Below are positions 9,275 to 21,879 of a stretch of 64,000 bases of DNA, one piece after another. Position numbers and translations under genes: made by a program. The notes below the pieces were generated by a model. It was not told the origin of the DNA. It did not search any database and worked only from the letters and a program-made list of their open reading frames with translations. The stretch covers positions 271,510-335,509 of the forward strand of contig NZ_JAJUFQ010000002.1 of NCBI RefSeq assembly GCF_029263665.1, written 5' to 3'. Source of the stretch: Halomonas sp. GTDB taxonomy: Bacteria > Pseudomonadota > Gammaproteobacteria > Pseudomonadales > Halomonadaceae. Position 1 is the first letter of the stretch. Each line of letters begins with the position of its first letter.

Positions 9275-9330
9275 GCTCGTAGCTCGTAGCTCGTAGCTCG
9301 TAGCTCGTAGCTCGTAGCTCGTAGCTCGTA
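9275..9330. repeat. Heptanucleotide tandem repeat, eight copies of GCTCGTA
   Basis: Eight uninterrupted perfect copies of GCTCGTA fill the glmU-glmS gap. The tract is bounded by GGCTCG (9274-9279) on the left and CGAGCC (9332-9337) on the right, which are complementary and could close the tract into a hairpin. It ends about 26 bases before the glmS start. Perfect seven-base units suggest recent slippage and probable copy-number variation between strains. Confidence 0.97.
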
Positions 9331-9336
9331 GCGAGC

Positions 9337-10704
9337 CTAATTGTCCTTGGTAGGACGTGGCCAATTATCCTTGCCAATCTGGCGTGAGCGACTTACCGCC
9401 AGGCTGTGATCGGCAACATCACGACTGATGGTGGAGCCAGCGCCTACCGTTGCTCCCTTGCCCACACTGACAGGGGCAACAAGAGCACTGTTGGAGCCAA
9501 TGAAGGCCTCATCTCCGATTTCTGTGCGGTGCTTGTTGGCACCGTCGTAGTTACAGGTGATGGTACCTGCACCGATATTCACATCGCGGCCCAGACGCGC
9601 ATCACCGATATAACTCAAGTGATTGATCTTGGTACCTTCACCCACCTCGGCATTCTTGGTCTCGACGAAGTTTCCAACCCTGACACGTACTGCCAGCCGA
9701 GAGCCAGGACGCAGACGAGCGAAGGGGCCAATATGGTTGAGCCCGGCAAGCACAGCACCATCGACCACACTATGGGCATCAATGACACTTTCGGCACCAA
9801 TACGGCTGTTGCGCACAATACAATAGGGGCCAATACGCACCCCTTCTCCCAGTTCAACATCGCCTTCGAACACACAACCCACATCGATATGGACATCGTG
9901 TCCGCAGATCAGGCTGCCACGTACATCGATCCTCGTCGGATCCGCCAGTGCCACCCCCTGAGTCATCAGATGTTCGGCGATATCCCGCTGATAGGTGCGT
10001 TCCAGCCAGGCCATCTGCTGTCGGTTGTTGACCCCCTCGACTTCCATGGCCCGAGCCGGTTGAGCTGTCGAGATGGTGATACCTTCGGCAGCAGCCATGG
10101 CGATGATATCCGTCAAGTAGTACTCGCCCTGGGCATTGTCGGCAGACAATTGTGGTAGCCAGCGCCTCAGTTGGTTGGCTGTCATGGCCATGATGCCGGT
10201 ATTGCATTCCTTGATCAGCAATTGTTCAGGGCTGGCATCCTTCTGCTCAATGATCGCGACCGCCTGGCCTCCTTCGTCCCGCACAATACGCCCATAGCCA
10301 CCTGGATCGTCCAGCGTCACGGTTAACAACCCCATGTGCTTTTCGTCGACCTGGGCCAGCAGCGCCTCCAGGGTAGCCCGGCGGATTAATGGAACATCAC
10401 CATACAACACCAGCACCTTTCCCTGCCCCAAGCCATCAAGTGCCTGTGCCACGGCATGGCCAGTCCCCATCTGTTCAGCCTGAACAGCAAAGTGCAAAGG
10501 GCGGTTACAATCAGCCAACGCCTCGCGAACCATGTCACCACCATGGCCGATGACGACATGAATACGATCCGCATCAAGACCACTGGCAGTATCGATGACG
10601 TGGCGTACCATAGATTTACCGGCCAGCTCGTGCAGCACCTTGGGCAGACGCGAGCGCATACGAGTACCTTGTCCGGCAGCGAGTATCACCACATCCAGGC
10701 TCAT
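9337..10704 (-). CDS. glmU: Bifunctional UDP-GlcNAc pyrophosphorylase / GlcN-1-P acetyltransferase
   Basis: Makes UDP-N-acetylglucosamine from glucosamine-1-phosphate, acetyl-CoA and UTP. The N-terminal uridyltransferase opens with L-A-A-G-Q-G-T-R-M-R-S. The C-terminal half is a left-handed beta-helix of hexapeptide repeats (for example I-G-A-G-T-I-T-C-N-Y-D-G) that carries acetyltransferase activity. At 455 residues it matches E. coli GlmU closely. Start chosen at ATG 10704 behind AAGGA rather than the longer frame from 10752. The stop sits at the edge of the heptamer repeat. With glmS downstream it covers most of the UDP-GlcNAc pathway; glmM is not in the window. Confidence 0.97.
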   Translation of the reverse strand: MSLDVVILAAGQGTRMRSRLPKVLHELAGKSMVRHVIDTASGLDADRIHVVIGHGGDMVREALADCNRPLHFAVQAEQMGTGHAVAQALDGLGQGKVLVLYGDVPLIRRATLEALLAQVDEKHMGLLTVTLDDPGGYGRIVRDEGGQAVAIIEQKDASPEQLLIKECNTGIMAMTANQLRRWLPQLSADNAQGEYYLTDIIAMAAAEGITISTAQPARAMEVEGVNNRQQMAWLERTYQRDIAEHLMTQGVALADPTRIDVRGSLICGHDVHIDVGCVFEGDVELGEGVRIGPYCIVRNSRIGAESVIDAHSVVDGAVLAGLNHIGPFARLRPGSRLAVRVRVGNFVETKNAEVGEGTKINHLSYIGDARLGRDVNIGAGTITCNYDGANKHRTEIGDEAFIGSNSALVAPVSVGKGATVGAGSTISRDVADHSLAVSRSRQIGKDNWPRPTKDN

Positions 10705-10774
10705 CGTAATTCCTTGTCGTTCAAAAAATTCATGGGCTCTATTGTAGGCCATTCAGGTAAACACCTACTCGCGC

Positions 10775-11860
10775 CTACTCGGTAACGACTTTCAGCCCCA
10801 AAGCATCGACCATTTCTTCACCAAAACGTTCGACGAAGGCCGGGCTCACCCAACTCTCCCAGCCATCACCATTCCGTACCAACAACATCACAGCCAGGTT
10901 TTCCTCAATGGCCAGGGTCATGCCTTCCTTTTCCCCCAGTACATTGATAGCCGTCGCCCATGCATCCGCCCACCCATTCGACGAGTGGAAAACCGTCACG
11001 GAAGCCAGGCGATGCGTGATCGGGCGGCCAGTGCGAGGATCGATAGTGTGGGAATAACGCTTGCCGTCCTGCTCGAAGTAATGGCGATAGTCACCCGAGG
11101 TGGCAACTGTCACATCACTCAATCCAACAATATGCTGAGCCTTGGGAGTGTTATCTTGCGGTACTTCGATGCCTATGCGCCAAAGGCCAGACTCTCCGTT
11201 ACGATGCCCCTTGGCCTTGATCTCTCCCCCCAGATTGACCATGTAGTCGCTGATGCCCTGGCTCTCCAAGTATTCGGCCACTTTATCAGTGGCATATCCC
11301 TTGGCGACACCAGACAGGTCCACATAGACATCACGCAAGCGGCGTGCCTCAAGCTTATCCATATCCAGCTCCACAGCATCCATGCCGACCTCGGAAAGAC
11401 GCTGCTCCAACGTTGCCTCATCGGGGATTTCCTTGGGCCGCGCTTCCGGGCCAAAGCTCCACAGGTTGACCAGGTCGCCAACCGTGACATCGAAGGCACC
11501 ACCACTTTTTTGATACACCGAACGGCTGATGTCCAGAACCTCCATCAGTTCAGCGGAAAGCGGCTGCCATTCTCCTATAGGGGAGCGATTGAAGGCCGAC
11601 AGCTCCGAGTCTTCTTTCCAGGTGGACATGGACATGTCGATGCCATGCAGCACATCGAGCATGCCCTGCTCGATTTCTTCAACCTTTCCGGCATCGACAG
11701 GATCCGCAATGGTGACCTGATAGAAAGTACCAAATATGTCACCTTCCAGCGTCACATTCTTGTGGGTTTCCTCATCACTGCAACCAGCAAGCGACACAAC
11801 CAGCAAAAATAGTAATAAATATAGGGGAAACAATAGATTGCGATGATATGCCACAGGCAT
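10775..11860 (-). CDS. apbE: ApbE-family FAD:protein FMN transferase lipoprotein
   Basis: A periplasmic flavin transferase that attaches FMN covalently to threonines of partner proteins such as NqrB/NqrC or RnfG/RnfD. The 361-residue product has a lipoprotein signal with lipobox L-A-G-C near residue 27, then the ApbE fold with G-T-F-Y-Q-V-T, D-V-T-V-G-D-L-V-N-L-W, Y-S-H-T-I-D-P-R-T-G-R-P and the metal-binding N-G-W-A-D-A-W-A-T-A. Start chosen at ATG 11860 behind GAGGAGA; the longer frame from 11902 would overlap uppP. No flavoprotein partner is encoded nearby. Confidence 0.92.
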   Translation of the reverse strand: MPVAYHRNLLFPLYLLLFLLVVSLAGCSDEETHKNVTLEGDIFGTFYQVTIADPVDAGKVEEIEQGMLDVLHGIDMSMSTWKEDSELSAFNRSPIGEWQPLSAELMEVLDISRSVYQKSGGAFDVTVGDLVNLWSFGPEARPKEIPDEATLEQRLSEVGMDAVELDMDKLEARRLRDVYVDLSGVAKGYATDKVAEYLESQGISDYMVNLGGEIKAKGHRNGESGLWRIGIEVPQDNTPKAQHIVGLSDVTVATSGDYRHYFEQDGKRYSHTIDPRTGRPITHRLASVTVFHSSNGWADAWATAINVLGEKEGMTLAIEENLAVMLLVRNGDGWESWVSPAFVERFGEEMVDALGLKVVTE

Positions 11861-11886
11861 GAAACGTCTCCTCAAGAAAGTTTCAG

Positions 11887-12684
11887 TCAAGCGAACAGCC
11901 ATAGCAGGGCAATGCCGAGCAGGATGCGATAGATCACGAAAGGCTGCATGCCAATGCGCTTGATGAATGACAGGAAGAAATGAATACAGAGAAAGGCGCT
12001 GACGCCAGACAGTACGGTGCCCAGTGCCAGGTCGCTCCAGTTCACATCAATGCCGGATTCCACCAGGTCCAGGGTTTCCAGCCCACCGGCAAGAACAATG
12101 ACCGGAATCGACAGCAGAAAGGAAAAGCGCGCTGAAGCTTCACGGCTCAATCCCAGCATCAACGCCATGGTCATGGTGATACCTGAGCGAGACGTGCCAG
12201 GAATCAGCGCCAAGGCCTGAGACAGCCCAATCAGCAAGGCATCGCGCCAGCTCATCTGATACTCGCTGCGCGAACCACGAAAGCGCCAATCAACCACGCC
12301 AAGCACAATTCCGAACACAATCAGGCCAAAAGCCAGTAATACAGGAGAGCGGGCATATTGTTCGATCAAATCCTTGCATGCCAGCCCCACCACTCCCACA
12401 GGAATAGTGGCCAGGATCACCCACCAGGCCAGCCGCGCATCCTCATCGGTACCTTTGCCGGTTGCACTCTTGAACCAACTGCCGATCATGCGTAGCAGCT
12501 CTTCACGGAAATAGATGATCACGGCAGCAAGACTGCCGACGTGCAAGGCGACATCGAAAGCCAGCCCTTGATCAGGCCAGTCACTGAATACGGGAACCAG
12601 AATCAAGTGTGCTGAACTGGAAACTGGAAGGAACTCAGTCACTCCTTGAATCAATGAGAGAACAACAATCTGAAGCCAATCCAT
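11887..12684 (-). CDS. uppP: Undecaprenyl-diphosphate phosphatase
   Basis: A BacA/UppP-type integral membrane phosphatase of 265 residues that dephosphorylates undecaprenyl pyrophosphate to recycle the lipid carrier for peptidoglycan and O-antigen. The two signature loops are present: G-V-T-E-F-L-P-V-S-S-S-A-H near residues 14-26, and P-G-T-S-R-S-G-I-T near residue 160. Several further hydrophobic segments follow. Start ATG 12684 has only a weak ribosome site. It lies just upstream of apbE in the same direction. Confidence 0.96.
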   Translation of the reverse strand: MDWLQIVVLSLIQGVTEFLPVSSSAHLILVPVFSDWPDQGLAFDVALHVGSLAAVIIYFREELLRMIGSWFKSATGKGTDEDARLAWWVILATIPVGVVGLACKDLIEQYARSPVLLAFGLIVFGIVLGVVDWRFRGSRSEYQMSWRDALLIGLSQALALIPGTSRSGITMTMALMLGLSREASARFSFLLSIPVIVLAGGLETLDLVESGIDVNWSDLALGTVLSGVSAFLCIHFFLSFIKRIGMQPFVIYRILLGIALLWLFA

Positions 12685-12805
12685 GGTGTAACCCGTAGTA
12701 GAAGCAGAAAATAAGCGTCCGTTGAACTAAACAAAGCGCCCCCGTGGCGTGCAAAATCATACATGCCACAGGAAAAATTGTCCGCTGCCGACAGTTAGAG
12801 GAAGC

Positions 12806-14176
12806 TTAAATCCCGGCAAGAATGGCAGTCGCGATGGAGAAATAGATGATGACCCCGGAAGCATCGATCAACGTCGTTACCAAGGGTGCCGATGCAGTGG
12901 CCGGATCCCATCCCAGCCGATTGAGGACAAAAGGCAAGCACATCCCCAACAGACTGCCAAACAGCACGATACTGACCATGCTGATGGCAACCACAATCGC
13001 GATAGCATCGCCGCCCCGCATGACACCAATGGGCGCCACTGCCAGCGCCATGGTCAGACCAAGCGAACCAGCGACCAGAAGTTCACGCCCAAGCAACTTG
13101 CCCCAGTCCTTTACTCCGACATCACCAGTGGCCATACCGCGGACCATCAAAGTAGCCGCCTGGGCACCTGCATTCCCACCACTGCCGATCAGCAAAGGCA
13201 GAAAGAACACCAGACTCACCTGGGCAGCAATGGTGTCTTCGAAATAGGCGATTCCTGCCCCCGAAAACAGGTTGCCGAACACCAGCAGAACCAGCCAGGT
13301 CACTCTCTTGCGGTACAGGCTCCATAACGGTACCCGGGAAACCCCATCTTCCAACTGACCAATCGACATCCCCTTGTGGATATCTTCAGTTGCCTCGGTC
13401 TCCACGACGTCCATGGCATCGTCGTGTGTCACGATGCCAATCAGTCTTTGTTCAGCATCAATCACCGGCAAGGCCAGGAGATCATAACGGGCTACGACCC
13501 TGGCGACTTCCTCCTGTTCGGCTTCCACGCCAATCTTGATGACATCATGGATCATCAGATCGTCAATCAACGCTTGAGGACGTGCCACCATCAGCTGTCG
13601 CAAAGACATGGTGCCAATCAGACAACCTTGGTTGTCGATGACATAGATCTGGTAGACAGTTTCTGCATCCGGTGCTGTCTGGCGAACTCTCATGATCGCC
13701 TGAGCCACAGTGAGTCCAGAGGGAATCGCAACATAATCCGAGGTCATCAAGGCCCCAGCCGTCCCTTCCTCATAGCTGGCCAGGCGCTTCAATGCCTCGC
13801 GTTCACGGTGTGCCATACGCCGCAACAGAGCTTCCTTGCGATCATCATCGAACAGCTTGAAGACATCGGCACGCTCATCCGAGCCCATGCGATCCAGGAT
13901 ACGAACCAGGTCGCCATCGCCAATGGAAGCACTGAGCCTTTCCTGACCATCACTGGGGATATGGCCAAACACGCTGGCCTTCCGCTCAATCGGCAAGCAC
14001 GCAAACAATGCCAGGGCGGTGTCCAGATCATCATCCTCGATCAGTTGATCGAGAATTTCCGCCAGGTCCGCTGAACGTATTTCAGGCAAGCGTTCATCCA
14101 GCAATGCCTGGTCCTTCACGGCCAGCGCTCGAATCAACACGTGCTTATGGGTTTCCAGTGTCGGTGAAAGGTTCAT
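12806..14176 (-). CDS. mgtE: Magnesium transporter MgtE
   Basis: A 456-residue MgtE-type Mg2+ channel. In order: an N-terminal helical MgtE_N domain (to about residue 130), a pair of CBS domains (about 135-255) that sense cytosolic Mg2+, a connecting helix, and a five-helix pore domain with the S-G-G-N-A-G-A-Q-A-A-T-L-M-V-R-G motif near residue 330. Start ATG 14176 is preferred: it has AGGAG six bases upstream, whereas the ATG at 14182 abuts that site. It is monocistronic in appearance, 120 bases upstream of uppP. Confidence 0.95.
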   Translation of the reverse strand: MNLSPTLETHKHVLIRALAVKDQALLDERLPEIRSADLAEILDQLIEDDDLDTALALFACLPIERKASVFGHIPSDGQERLSASIGDGDLVRILDRMGSDERADVFKLFDDDRKEALLRRMAHREREALKRLASYEEGTAGALMTSDYVAIPSGLTVAQAIMRVRQTAPDAETVYQIYVIDNQGCLIGTMSLRQLMVARPQALIDDLMIHDVIKIGVEAEQEEVARVVARYDLLALPVIDAEQRLIGIVTHDDAMDVVETEATEDIHKGMSIGQLEDGVSRVPLWSLYRKRVTWLVLLVFGNLFSGAGIAYFEDTIAAQVSLVFFLPLLIGSGGNAGAQAATLMVRGMATGDVGVKDWGKLLGRELLVAGSLGLTMALAVAPIGVMRGGDAIAIVVAISMVSIVLFGSLLGMCLPFVLNRLGWDPATASAPLVTTLIDASGVIIYFSIATAILAGI

Positions 14177-14315
14177 CGACATCTCCTGATTCTGCCGCGG
14201 TTCCTACGGCATGGAAGGGCTGTCAGAGAAGATTTGCCCAGGATTGGGCACATCAATGGTAAGCAATGATGCCATGCTGGCAACAGGCAACGAAATTACC
14301 CATGAAAAGCCAGAT

Positions 14316-14352
14316 AAAAAAACGCCCCCGAATAGCGTATTCGGGGGCGTTT
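14316..14352 (-). terminator. Rho-independent terminator of the atp operon
   Basis: A 15-base perfect stem AAACGCCCCCGAATA (14320-14334) and TATTCGGGGGCGTTT (14338-14352) with a GCG loop. In the leftward direction it is followed by a run of T (A-run 14316-14322). It lies 35 bases past the atpC stop. Confidence 0.92.
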
Positions 14353-14387
14353 GTCCTCATGGAGGATCTGCTCTTGGTAATACAAGA

Positions 14388-14816
14388 TCAGCTCTTGCTA
14401 CGAGCCTTGCGACGCAGTTGATTGATGGTACGCAACTGAGCCGTGGCTTCGGCAAGCTCGGCAGTAGCACGGGAATAATCCAGCTCCGCCGATTTTTCTT
14501 CCATATTCTTGAGGGCATGCTGACGAGCTTCCTCGGCAGCGGCTTCATCCAGATCTGCTGCACGTACCGCAGCATCGGCGAGCACAATCACTTTGTCGGG
14601 CTGCACTTCAATGAAGCCGCCAGAGACATAGAAATGTTCTTCACCTTGCTCGGTAAGCACCCGGACAGGGCCAGGAGCCAGCTCGGTAAGCAGCGGCGTA
14701 TGGCCAGCCAGGATGCCGAGATCCCCCATGATGCCAGCCGCCACTACCTGCTCAGCGCTACCGGAGTAGACGGAGCTTTCAGCACTGACGATCTCGCATT
14801 GAATGGTCTTCGTCAT
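14388..14816 (-). CDS. atpC: F1Fo ATP synthase epsilon subunit
   Basis: Last gene of the ATP synthase operon. The 142-residue product has the N-terminal beta-sandwich (M-T-K-T-I-Q-C-E-I-V-S-A, then G-D-L-G-I-L-A-G-H-T-P-L-L-T) and a C-terminal two-helix domain from about residue 90 that in E. coli inhibits rotation. It belongs to the central stalk with gamma. Start ATG 14816 with GGGAGA upstream; 66 bases follow the atpD stop. Confidence 0.97.
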   Translation of the reverse strand: MTKTIQCEIVSAESSVYSGSAEQVVAAGIMGDLGILAGHTPLLTELAPGPVRVLTEQGEEHFYVSGGFIEVQPDKVIVLADAAVRAADLDEAAAEEARQHALKNMEEKSAELDYSRATAELAEATAQLRTINQLRRKARSKS

Positions 14817-14882
14817 TGAGACGTCTCCCAGTAAGAAGGAAACACCGATGTGACTCGATCACATCCGGCATTTCCTAAGGGA

Positions 14883-16334
<1,452 letters not shown>

Positions 16335-16350
16335 TCAGAACCAACCGACG

Positions 16351-17226
16351 CTATACCGCTGCAGCACCACCAACGATCTCGGAGATTTCCTGGGTAATGG
16401 CCGCCTGACGGGCCTTGTTGTACACCAGCTCCAATTCATCGATGAGGTTGCCAGCATTGTCGGTGGCGCTCTTCATCGCGATCATGCGTGCCGCCTGCTC
16501 GCAGGCCGCATTCTCGACCACAGCCTGATACACCTGCGCTTCCACATAGCGCACGAGCAGGCTATCGAGCAGCGCCTTGGCATCCGGTTCATACAGGTAG
16601 TCCCAACTGCTGGGACGCTTGTTCTCGTCATCATCCGCAGCGGAGTCCATGGTCAGCGGTAACAGCTGACGGACGACCGGCGTCTGCGTCATGGTATTGA
16701 CGAATTCGTTGTACACCACGTAGAGACGATCGATGGAGCCTGAGTCATAGGCATCCAGCATCACCTTCACGTTACCGATCAGATCATCAAGTCTAGGCGC
16801 TTCACCCAGGCCACTCTTGGAGGCGACCAGGTTTCCACCGTACTTACGGAAAAAACCGCCGGCCTTGCTGCCAAGGGCACAGAAATCGAGCTCAGCGCCC
16901 TTGTTGTGCCATGCCTGGGCGTCGTTGACCACAGCCTTGAACAGGTTGACGTTCAGGCCGCCGCACAGACCACGGTCAGTGGAAACGACGATGTAGCCAA
17001 CACGCTTGACCTCACGCTCTTCCAGCCACGGATGCTTGTACTCCGGGGTAGCCTGGGAGAGGTGACCAACGACGGCACGGATCTGCTGGGCGTAAGGCTG
17101 GGTAGCCTTCATCCGATCCTGGGTCTTGCGCATCTTCGACGCCGCCACCATCTGCATCGCATTGGTGATCTTCTGCGTGTTCTTGATGCTCCCGATCTGG
17201 GTGCGAATCTCTTTTCCGACTGCCAT
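16351..17226 (-). CDS. atpG: F1Fo ATP synthase gamma subunit
   Basis: Rotor shaft of F1, 291 residues. The N-terminal coiled-coil helix carries [20 protein letters not shown] and the C-terminal helix carries [17 protein letters not shown], both of which insert into the alpha3-beta3 ring. The middle domain includes [11 protein letters not shown]. Start ATG 17226. A short GC-rich hairpin separates it from atpA. Confidence 0.98.
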   Translation of the reverse strand: MAVGKEIRTQIGSIKNTQKITNAMQMVAASKMRKTQDRMKATQPYAQQIRAVVGHLSQATPEYKHPWLEEREVKRVGYIVVSTDRGLCGGLNVNLFKAVVNDAQAWHNKGAELDFCALGSKAGGFFRKYGGNLVASKSGLGEAPRLDDLIGNVKVMLDAYDSGSIDRLYVVYNEFVNTMTQTPVVRQLLPLTMDSAADDDENKRPSSWDYLYEPDAKALLDSLLVRYVEAQVYQAVVENAACEQAARMIAMKSATDNAGNLIDELELVYNKARQAAITQEISEIVGGAAAV

Positions 17227-17269
17227 GGCGATCTACCTTTGTTCGTGACCCTCAGAATGTTGTCCACAC

Positions 17270-17289
17270 GGCCCGCCCGAAGGCGGGCC
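17270..17289 (-). other. Intercistronic hairpin between atpA and atpG
   Basis: GGCCCGCC (17270-17277) pairs with GGCGGGCC (17282-17289) around a CGAA tetraloop, starting eight bases past the atpA stop and about 45 bases before atpG. It has no T-run, so it is more likely an mRNA-stability or processing element than a terminator. Confidence 0.6.
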
Positions 17290-17297
17290 CGAGGGGA

Positions 17298-18842
17298 TTA
17301 CCAGCTCTGAGTGGCCTTGAACTTGTCGAGACCCTGCTTCAGACCGTCCTGGATCTCGCTGCTGTAGTCGCCGGACTCGTTGATCTTGTCGATCAGCGCG
17401 CCATACTCGGACTTCATGAACTCATGCAGAGCATGTTCGAAGTCGAGTACCTTCTTGACTTCGACATCGTCCAGGTAGCCTTCGTTAGCGGCGTACAGGG
17501 AGATAGCCATTTCGGCCACGGACATGGGCGCATACTGAGCTTGTTTCATCAGCTCGGTGACACGCTGACCATGCTCCAGCTGCTTGCGGGTAGCTTCATC
17601 CAGATCGGAAGCAAACTGGGAGAAAGCTGCCAGTTCGCGGTACTGGGCCAGGGCCAGACGCACGCTACCACCAAGCTTCTTGATGATCTTGGTCTGAGCA
17701 GCACCACCCACACGAGATACCGACAGACCAGCATTGATGGCCGGGCGGATACCTGCGTTGAACAGGTCGGTCTCGAGGAAGATCTGACCATCGGTGATGG
17801 AGATCACGTTGGTCGGAACGAAAGCGGAAACGTCCCCAGCCTGAGTCTCGATGATCGGCAGAGCAGTCAGAGAGCCGGTCTTGCCTTTCACTTCACCGTT
17901 GGTGAACTTCTCGACATAGTCAGCATTGACGCGGGCTGCACGCTCGAGCAGACGAGAGTGGAGATAGAAGACGTCACCCGGATAGGCTTCGCGGCCCGGC
18001 GGACGACGCAGCAGCAAGGACACCTGACGATACGCCACAGCCTGCTTGGACAGGTCATCGTAAACGATCAGGGCATCTTCACCACGGTCACGGAAGTACT
18101 CGCCCATGGTGCAGCCGGAATAGGCAGCAAGGAACTGCATCGGAGCCGGATCAGCGGCACCAGCAGCAACCACGATAGTGTGATCCATGGCGCCATGCTC
18201 TTCGAGCTTGCGCACCACGTTGGCAATGGTCGACTGCTTCTGGCCGATGGCCACATAGACGCAGGTGACGTCCTTGCCTTTCTGGTTGATGATGGTGTCG
18301 ATGGCGATGGCCGACTTACCAATCTGACGGTCACCGATGATCAGCTCACGCTGACCACGGCCGATCGGCACCATGGCATCGATGGACTTGAAGCCTGTCT
18401 GGATCGGCTCGTCGACCGACTGACGGGTGATAACGCCCGGAGCAACCTTCTCGACTGCATCAGTCAGGGAAGTGCCCAGATCGCCCTTGCCATCGATCGG
18501 GTTACCGAGGGCATCAACTACGCGGCCGCGCAGCTCAGGACCCACCGGCACTTCAAGGATACGGCCAGTACACTGGGCAGTCATGCCCTCTTCCAGCTGC
18601 AGGTAGTCTCCCAGGACCACGGCGCCGACACTGTCGCGCTCGAGGTTCAGGGCCATACCAAAGACGCCGCCGGGAAATTCAATCATCTCACCGAACATTG
18701 CGTCGGCGAGGCCGTGAATCTGCACGATACCGTCAGACACGCTGACGACCGTGCCCTGATTACGGGCTTCAGAAGCGACATCCAGCTTTTCGATACGCTG
18801 CTTGATGATGTCGCTAATCTCGGAAGGATTCAGTTGCTGCAT
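17298..18842 (-). CDS. atpA: F1Fo ATP synthase alpha subunit
   Basis: Non-catalytic nucleotide-binding F1 subunit, 514 residues, the family's normal length. The P-loop G-D-R-Q-I-G-K-S-A is near residue 170, followed by the V-Y-V-A-I-G-Q-K and Y-D-D-L-S-K-Q-A motifs, and [10 protein letters not shown] near residue 370 carrying the arginine that reaches the catalytic site. The N-terminal Q-Q-L-N-P-S-E-I-S contacts delta. Start ATG 18842, 16 bases after atpH. Confidence 0.99.
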   Translation of the reverse strand: MQQLNPSEISDIIKQRIEKLDVASEARNQGTVVSVSDGIVQIHGLADAMFGEMIEFPGGVFGMALNLERDSVGAVVLGDYLQLEEGMTAQCTGRILEVPVGPELRGRVVDALGNPIDGKGDLGTSLTDAVEKVAPGVITRQSVDEPIQTGFKSIDAMVPIGRGQRELIIGDRQIGKSAIAIDTIINQKGKDVTCVYVAIGQKQSTIANVVRKLEEHGAMDHTIVVAAGAADPAPMQFLAAYSGCTMGEYFRDRGEDALIVYDDLSKQAVAYRQVSLLLRRPPGREAYPGDVFYLHSRLLERAARVNADYVEKFTNGEVKGKTGSLTALPIIETQAGDVSAFVPTNVISITDGQIFLETDLFNAGIRPAINAGLSVSRVGGAAQTKIIKKLGGSVRLALAQYRELAAFSQFASDLDEATRKQLEHGQRVTELMKQAQYAPMSVAEMAISLYAANEGYLDDVEVKKVLDFEHALHEFMKSEYGALIDKINESGDYSSEIQDGLKQGLDKFKATQSW

Positions 18843-18858
18843 GCCATGTCCCTCAGAC

Positions 18859-19398
18859 TCAGGCGGAAAGGACGTCCTGGAGACGGCTCAATCGACCACG
18901 CACCGAACCGTCAATGACGGTATCACCGGCACGCAGGATCACGCCGCCCAGAAGCGATGGGTCCACCTGAGTGGTAATGGAGATTTCGCGGTCCAGACGC
19001 TTGGCCAGTGCACTCGCGAGCGATTGTTCCTGTGCCTCGGAAAGCGCGAAGGCGGACAGGATCTCCACCTCCATGCGCTTCTCCTGCTGAGCCTTCAACG
19101 CCTCGAACTGCTCGGCGATGACGTCGAGCGCTGTCAGGCGACCTTTCTGGCCTACCAGACGGATGAAGTTCTTGAGATCGTCATTGACGGCTTCACCACA
19201 AACGTCGACGACAACATCAGCCTTCTGTGCGCTGGACAGCTTGGGATTATCGAGCACTCGGGAACGCAGTTCGTCATCACTGACGACCTGCGCCACAAGG
19301 GCCAACATGCCGGACCAGTCGTCGAGCGCGCCTTTCGCCAGGGCGTACTCGAAAGCAGCCTTGGCGTAGGGGCGAGCGATAGTTGACGCTTCCGCCAT
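18859..19398 (-). CDS. atpH: F1Fo ATP synthase delta subunit
   Basis: Peripheral-stalk subunit joining b to the alpha crown, 179 residues. It has the OSCP/delta pattern: an N-terminal helical bundle beginning [12 protein letters not shown] and a C-terminal part with [22 protein letters not shown]. Start set at ATG 19398 because a strong site, GAGGAGGTGA, lies just upstream; the frame stays open to 19536 but that extension overlaps atpF. Confidence 0.97.
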   Translation of the reverse strand: MAEASTIARPYAKAAFEYALAKGALDDWSGMLALVAQVVSDDELRSRVLDNPKLSSAQKADVVVDVCGEAVNDDLKNFIRLVGQKGRLTALDVIAEQFEALKAQQEKRMEVEILSAFALSEAQEQSLASALAKRLDREISITTQVDPSLLGGVILRAGDTVIDGSVRGRLSRLQDVLSA

Positions 19399-19408
19399 GG
19401 TCACCTCC

Positions 19409-19879
19409 TCAGAGCTCTTTGGCGAGTTTGTCGACGATGGAAGCATGCTGCTTCTCGTCGATGGAGGACTCCAGGATTCGCTCAGCACCGAGGACCGCAA
19501 GGCGTGACACTTGTCCGCGCAGGTCTTCCTTCGCACGGGTCACTTCCTGCTCGATCTCGGCCTTGGCCTTGGCGATCATGCGCTCGCCTTCAAGGCGGGC
19601 ATCCTCGCGAGCCTGCTCAAGCTTCTGGTTAGCTTGCTTCTGGGCCTGCTCCAGAATCGCAGCCGCCTCTTCCTTGCACTTGCGCAGTGTCTCGCTGGCC
19701 TCTTGCTCGGCCACTTCAAGATCACGCGCCGCACGGCTGGCAGCATCCAGACCATCGGCGATCTTCTTCTGACGTTCCTGCAGAGCTTGCATGACCGGCG
19801 GCCAAATAAACTTCATGCAGAACCAGACGAAGAACGCAAAGGCGATAGCCTGGCCGACTAGGGTAAGGTTCAGGTTCAC
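19409..19879 (-). CDS. atpF: F1Fo ATP synthase b subunit
   Basis: Peripheral stalk, 156 residues. One N-terminal membrane helix (about residues 6-26, with [13 protein letters not shown]) is followed by a long charged amphipathic helix that dimerises. The start codon is GTG at 19879, giving M-N-L-N-L-T-L, with GAGAGGTG upstream. It lies ten bases before atpH. Confidence 0.98.
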   Translation of the reverse strand: MNLNLTLVGQAIAFAFFVWFCMKFIWPPVMQALQERQKKIADGLDAASRAARDLEVAEQEASETLRKCKEEAAAILEQAQKQANQKLEQAREDARLEGERMIAKAKAEIEQEVTRAKEDLRGQVSRLAVLGAERILESSIDEKQHASIVDKLAKEL

Positions 19880-19942
19880 GCCAGCACCTCTCGCGTTACG
19901 GGTTTGGGGTTAACGGGTCGATGGCTCTCTCGAGCCAGCGCA

Positions 19943-20221
<279 letters not shown>

Positions 20222-20279
20222 TTAGTGGGTTAAGGGTTGATTAAGGGTTAGTGGTTAGGGTGTTCTAAGGGTGAAGCGG

Positions 20280-21152
<873 letters not shown>

Positions 21153-21156
21153 TTAT

Positions 21157-21543
21157 TTATGTGTGCGACGGACGTTTCACCAGCCAGGGACCCAGCCAAT
21201 GAACGAACAACGTCACCACGTAAGCGCCAAAGAAAAAAGTTGGGTTTGAAGGAGGCACTGCGATGAACACCAGGGTGAACAGCGCCGCCGTCAAACCGAA
21301 CTTGCCGGCTTCCGCACGATAGAAACTATTGACGATGGCTCGGGAGTATCGCGCTCCCTGATAGCGAAATACGCGCCAGGCAAAGAAAGCATTGGGCAAA
21401 AAGGCAACCAGCCCTCCCGTTGCAGCCGAAGCGGCACCGGATACGCCAAAACCAATCCCTGCAAGTGCACTCAGCAGTGCCACCACGGCCAATTGCACTT
21501 GCAGCAGTCGTTTTACCTGGGGTCGTTGAATACTGGCCGCCAA
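21157..21543 (-). CDS. atpI: ATP synthase protein I (Fo assembly factor)
   Basis: First gene of the operon; a small membrane protein with four hydrophobic segments thought to assist c-ring assembly. I assign the start to TTG at 21543 (A-A-S-I-Q-R-P-Q-V follows), because AGGAGA lies six bases upstream and the resulting 128 residues fit the family. The frame is open to another TTG at 21669, which would add 42 residues with no family resemblance. Start confidence is lower than function. Confidence 0.88.
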   Translation of the reverse strand: MAASIQRPQVKRLLQVQLAVVALLSALAGIGFGVSGAASAATGGLVAFLPNAFFAWRVFRYQGARYSRAIVNSFYRAEAGKFGLTAALFTLVFIAVPPSNPTFFFGAYVVTLFVHWLGPWLVKRPSHT

Positions 21544-21879
21544 GGGTCTCTCCTGCTGCGCCGCGTGGTCTGTGCAACTTCGTATCACCAGTAACTCACT
21601 GATCAACCTACCGGTGATGCCTTTTCGTGCAAGCGTGTTTTCCATCGTCTTGCTGCCAGTGGATGCCAAACCACTGACAGACTTCGGCGCGATTATAGGG
21701 AAGGGAACTTACTGCTTCAACCGAAGTAGCATGTATTTGCGCGTACTTGTCGCAAGTTTTCGACTAAATGCGCAGAACTTGCCGTTATATTAATTAGCAA
21801 GCAAATAGAATAATACGCCGATTTACTACTTCATCTTTTCATCATAAAAACGGTAGAACACTCCACATTCCCGCTCTTT

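Noticed and set aside
9275..9330. Possible CRISPR-like repeat
   Set aside because: The units are seven bases and contiguous, with no spacers; it is a simple tandem repeat.
9186..9377. Short minus-strand frame with a repeated A-T-S-Y-E-L-R peptide
   Set aside because: It is a translation of the heptamer tract bridging glmU and glmS, with no ribosome site.
17424..18917. 497-codon open frame on the plus strand
   Set aside because: Antisense shadow of atpA for the same reason.
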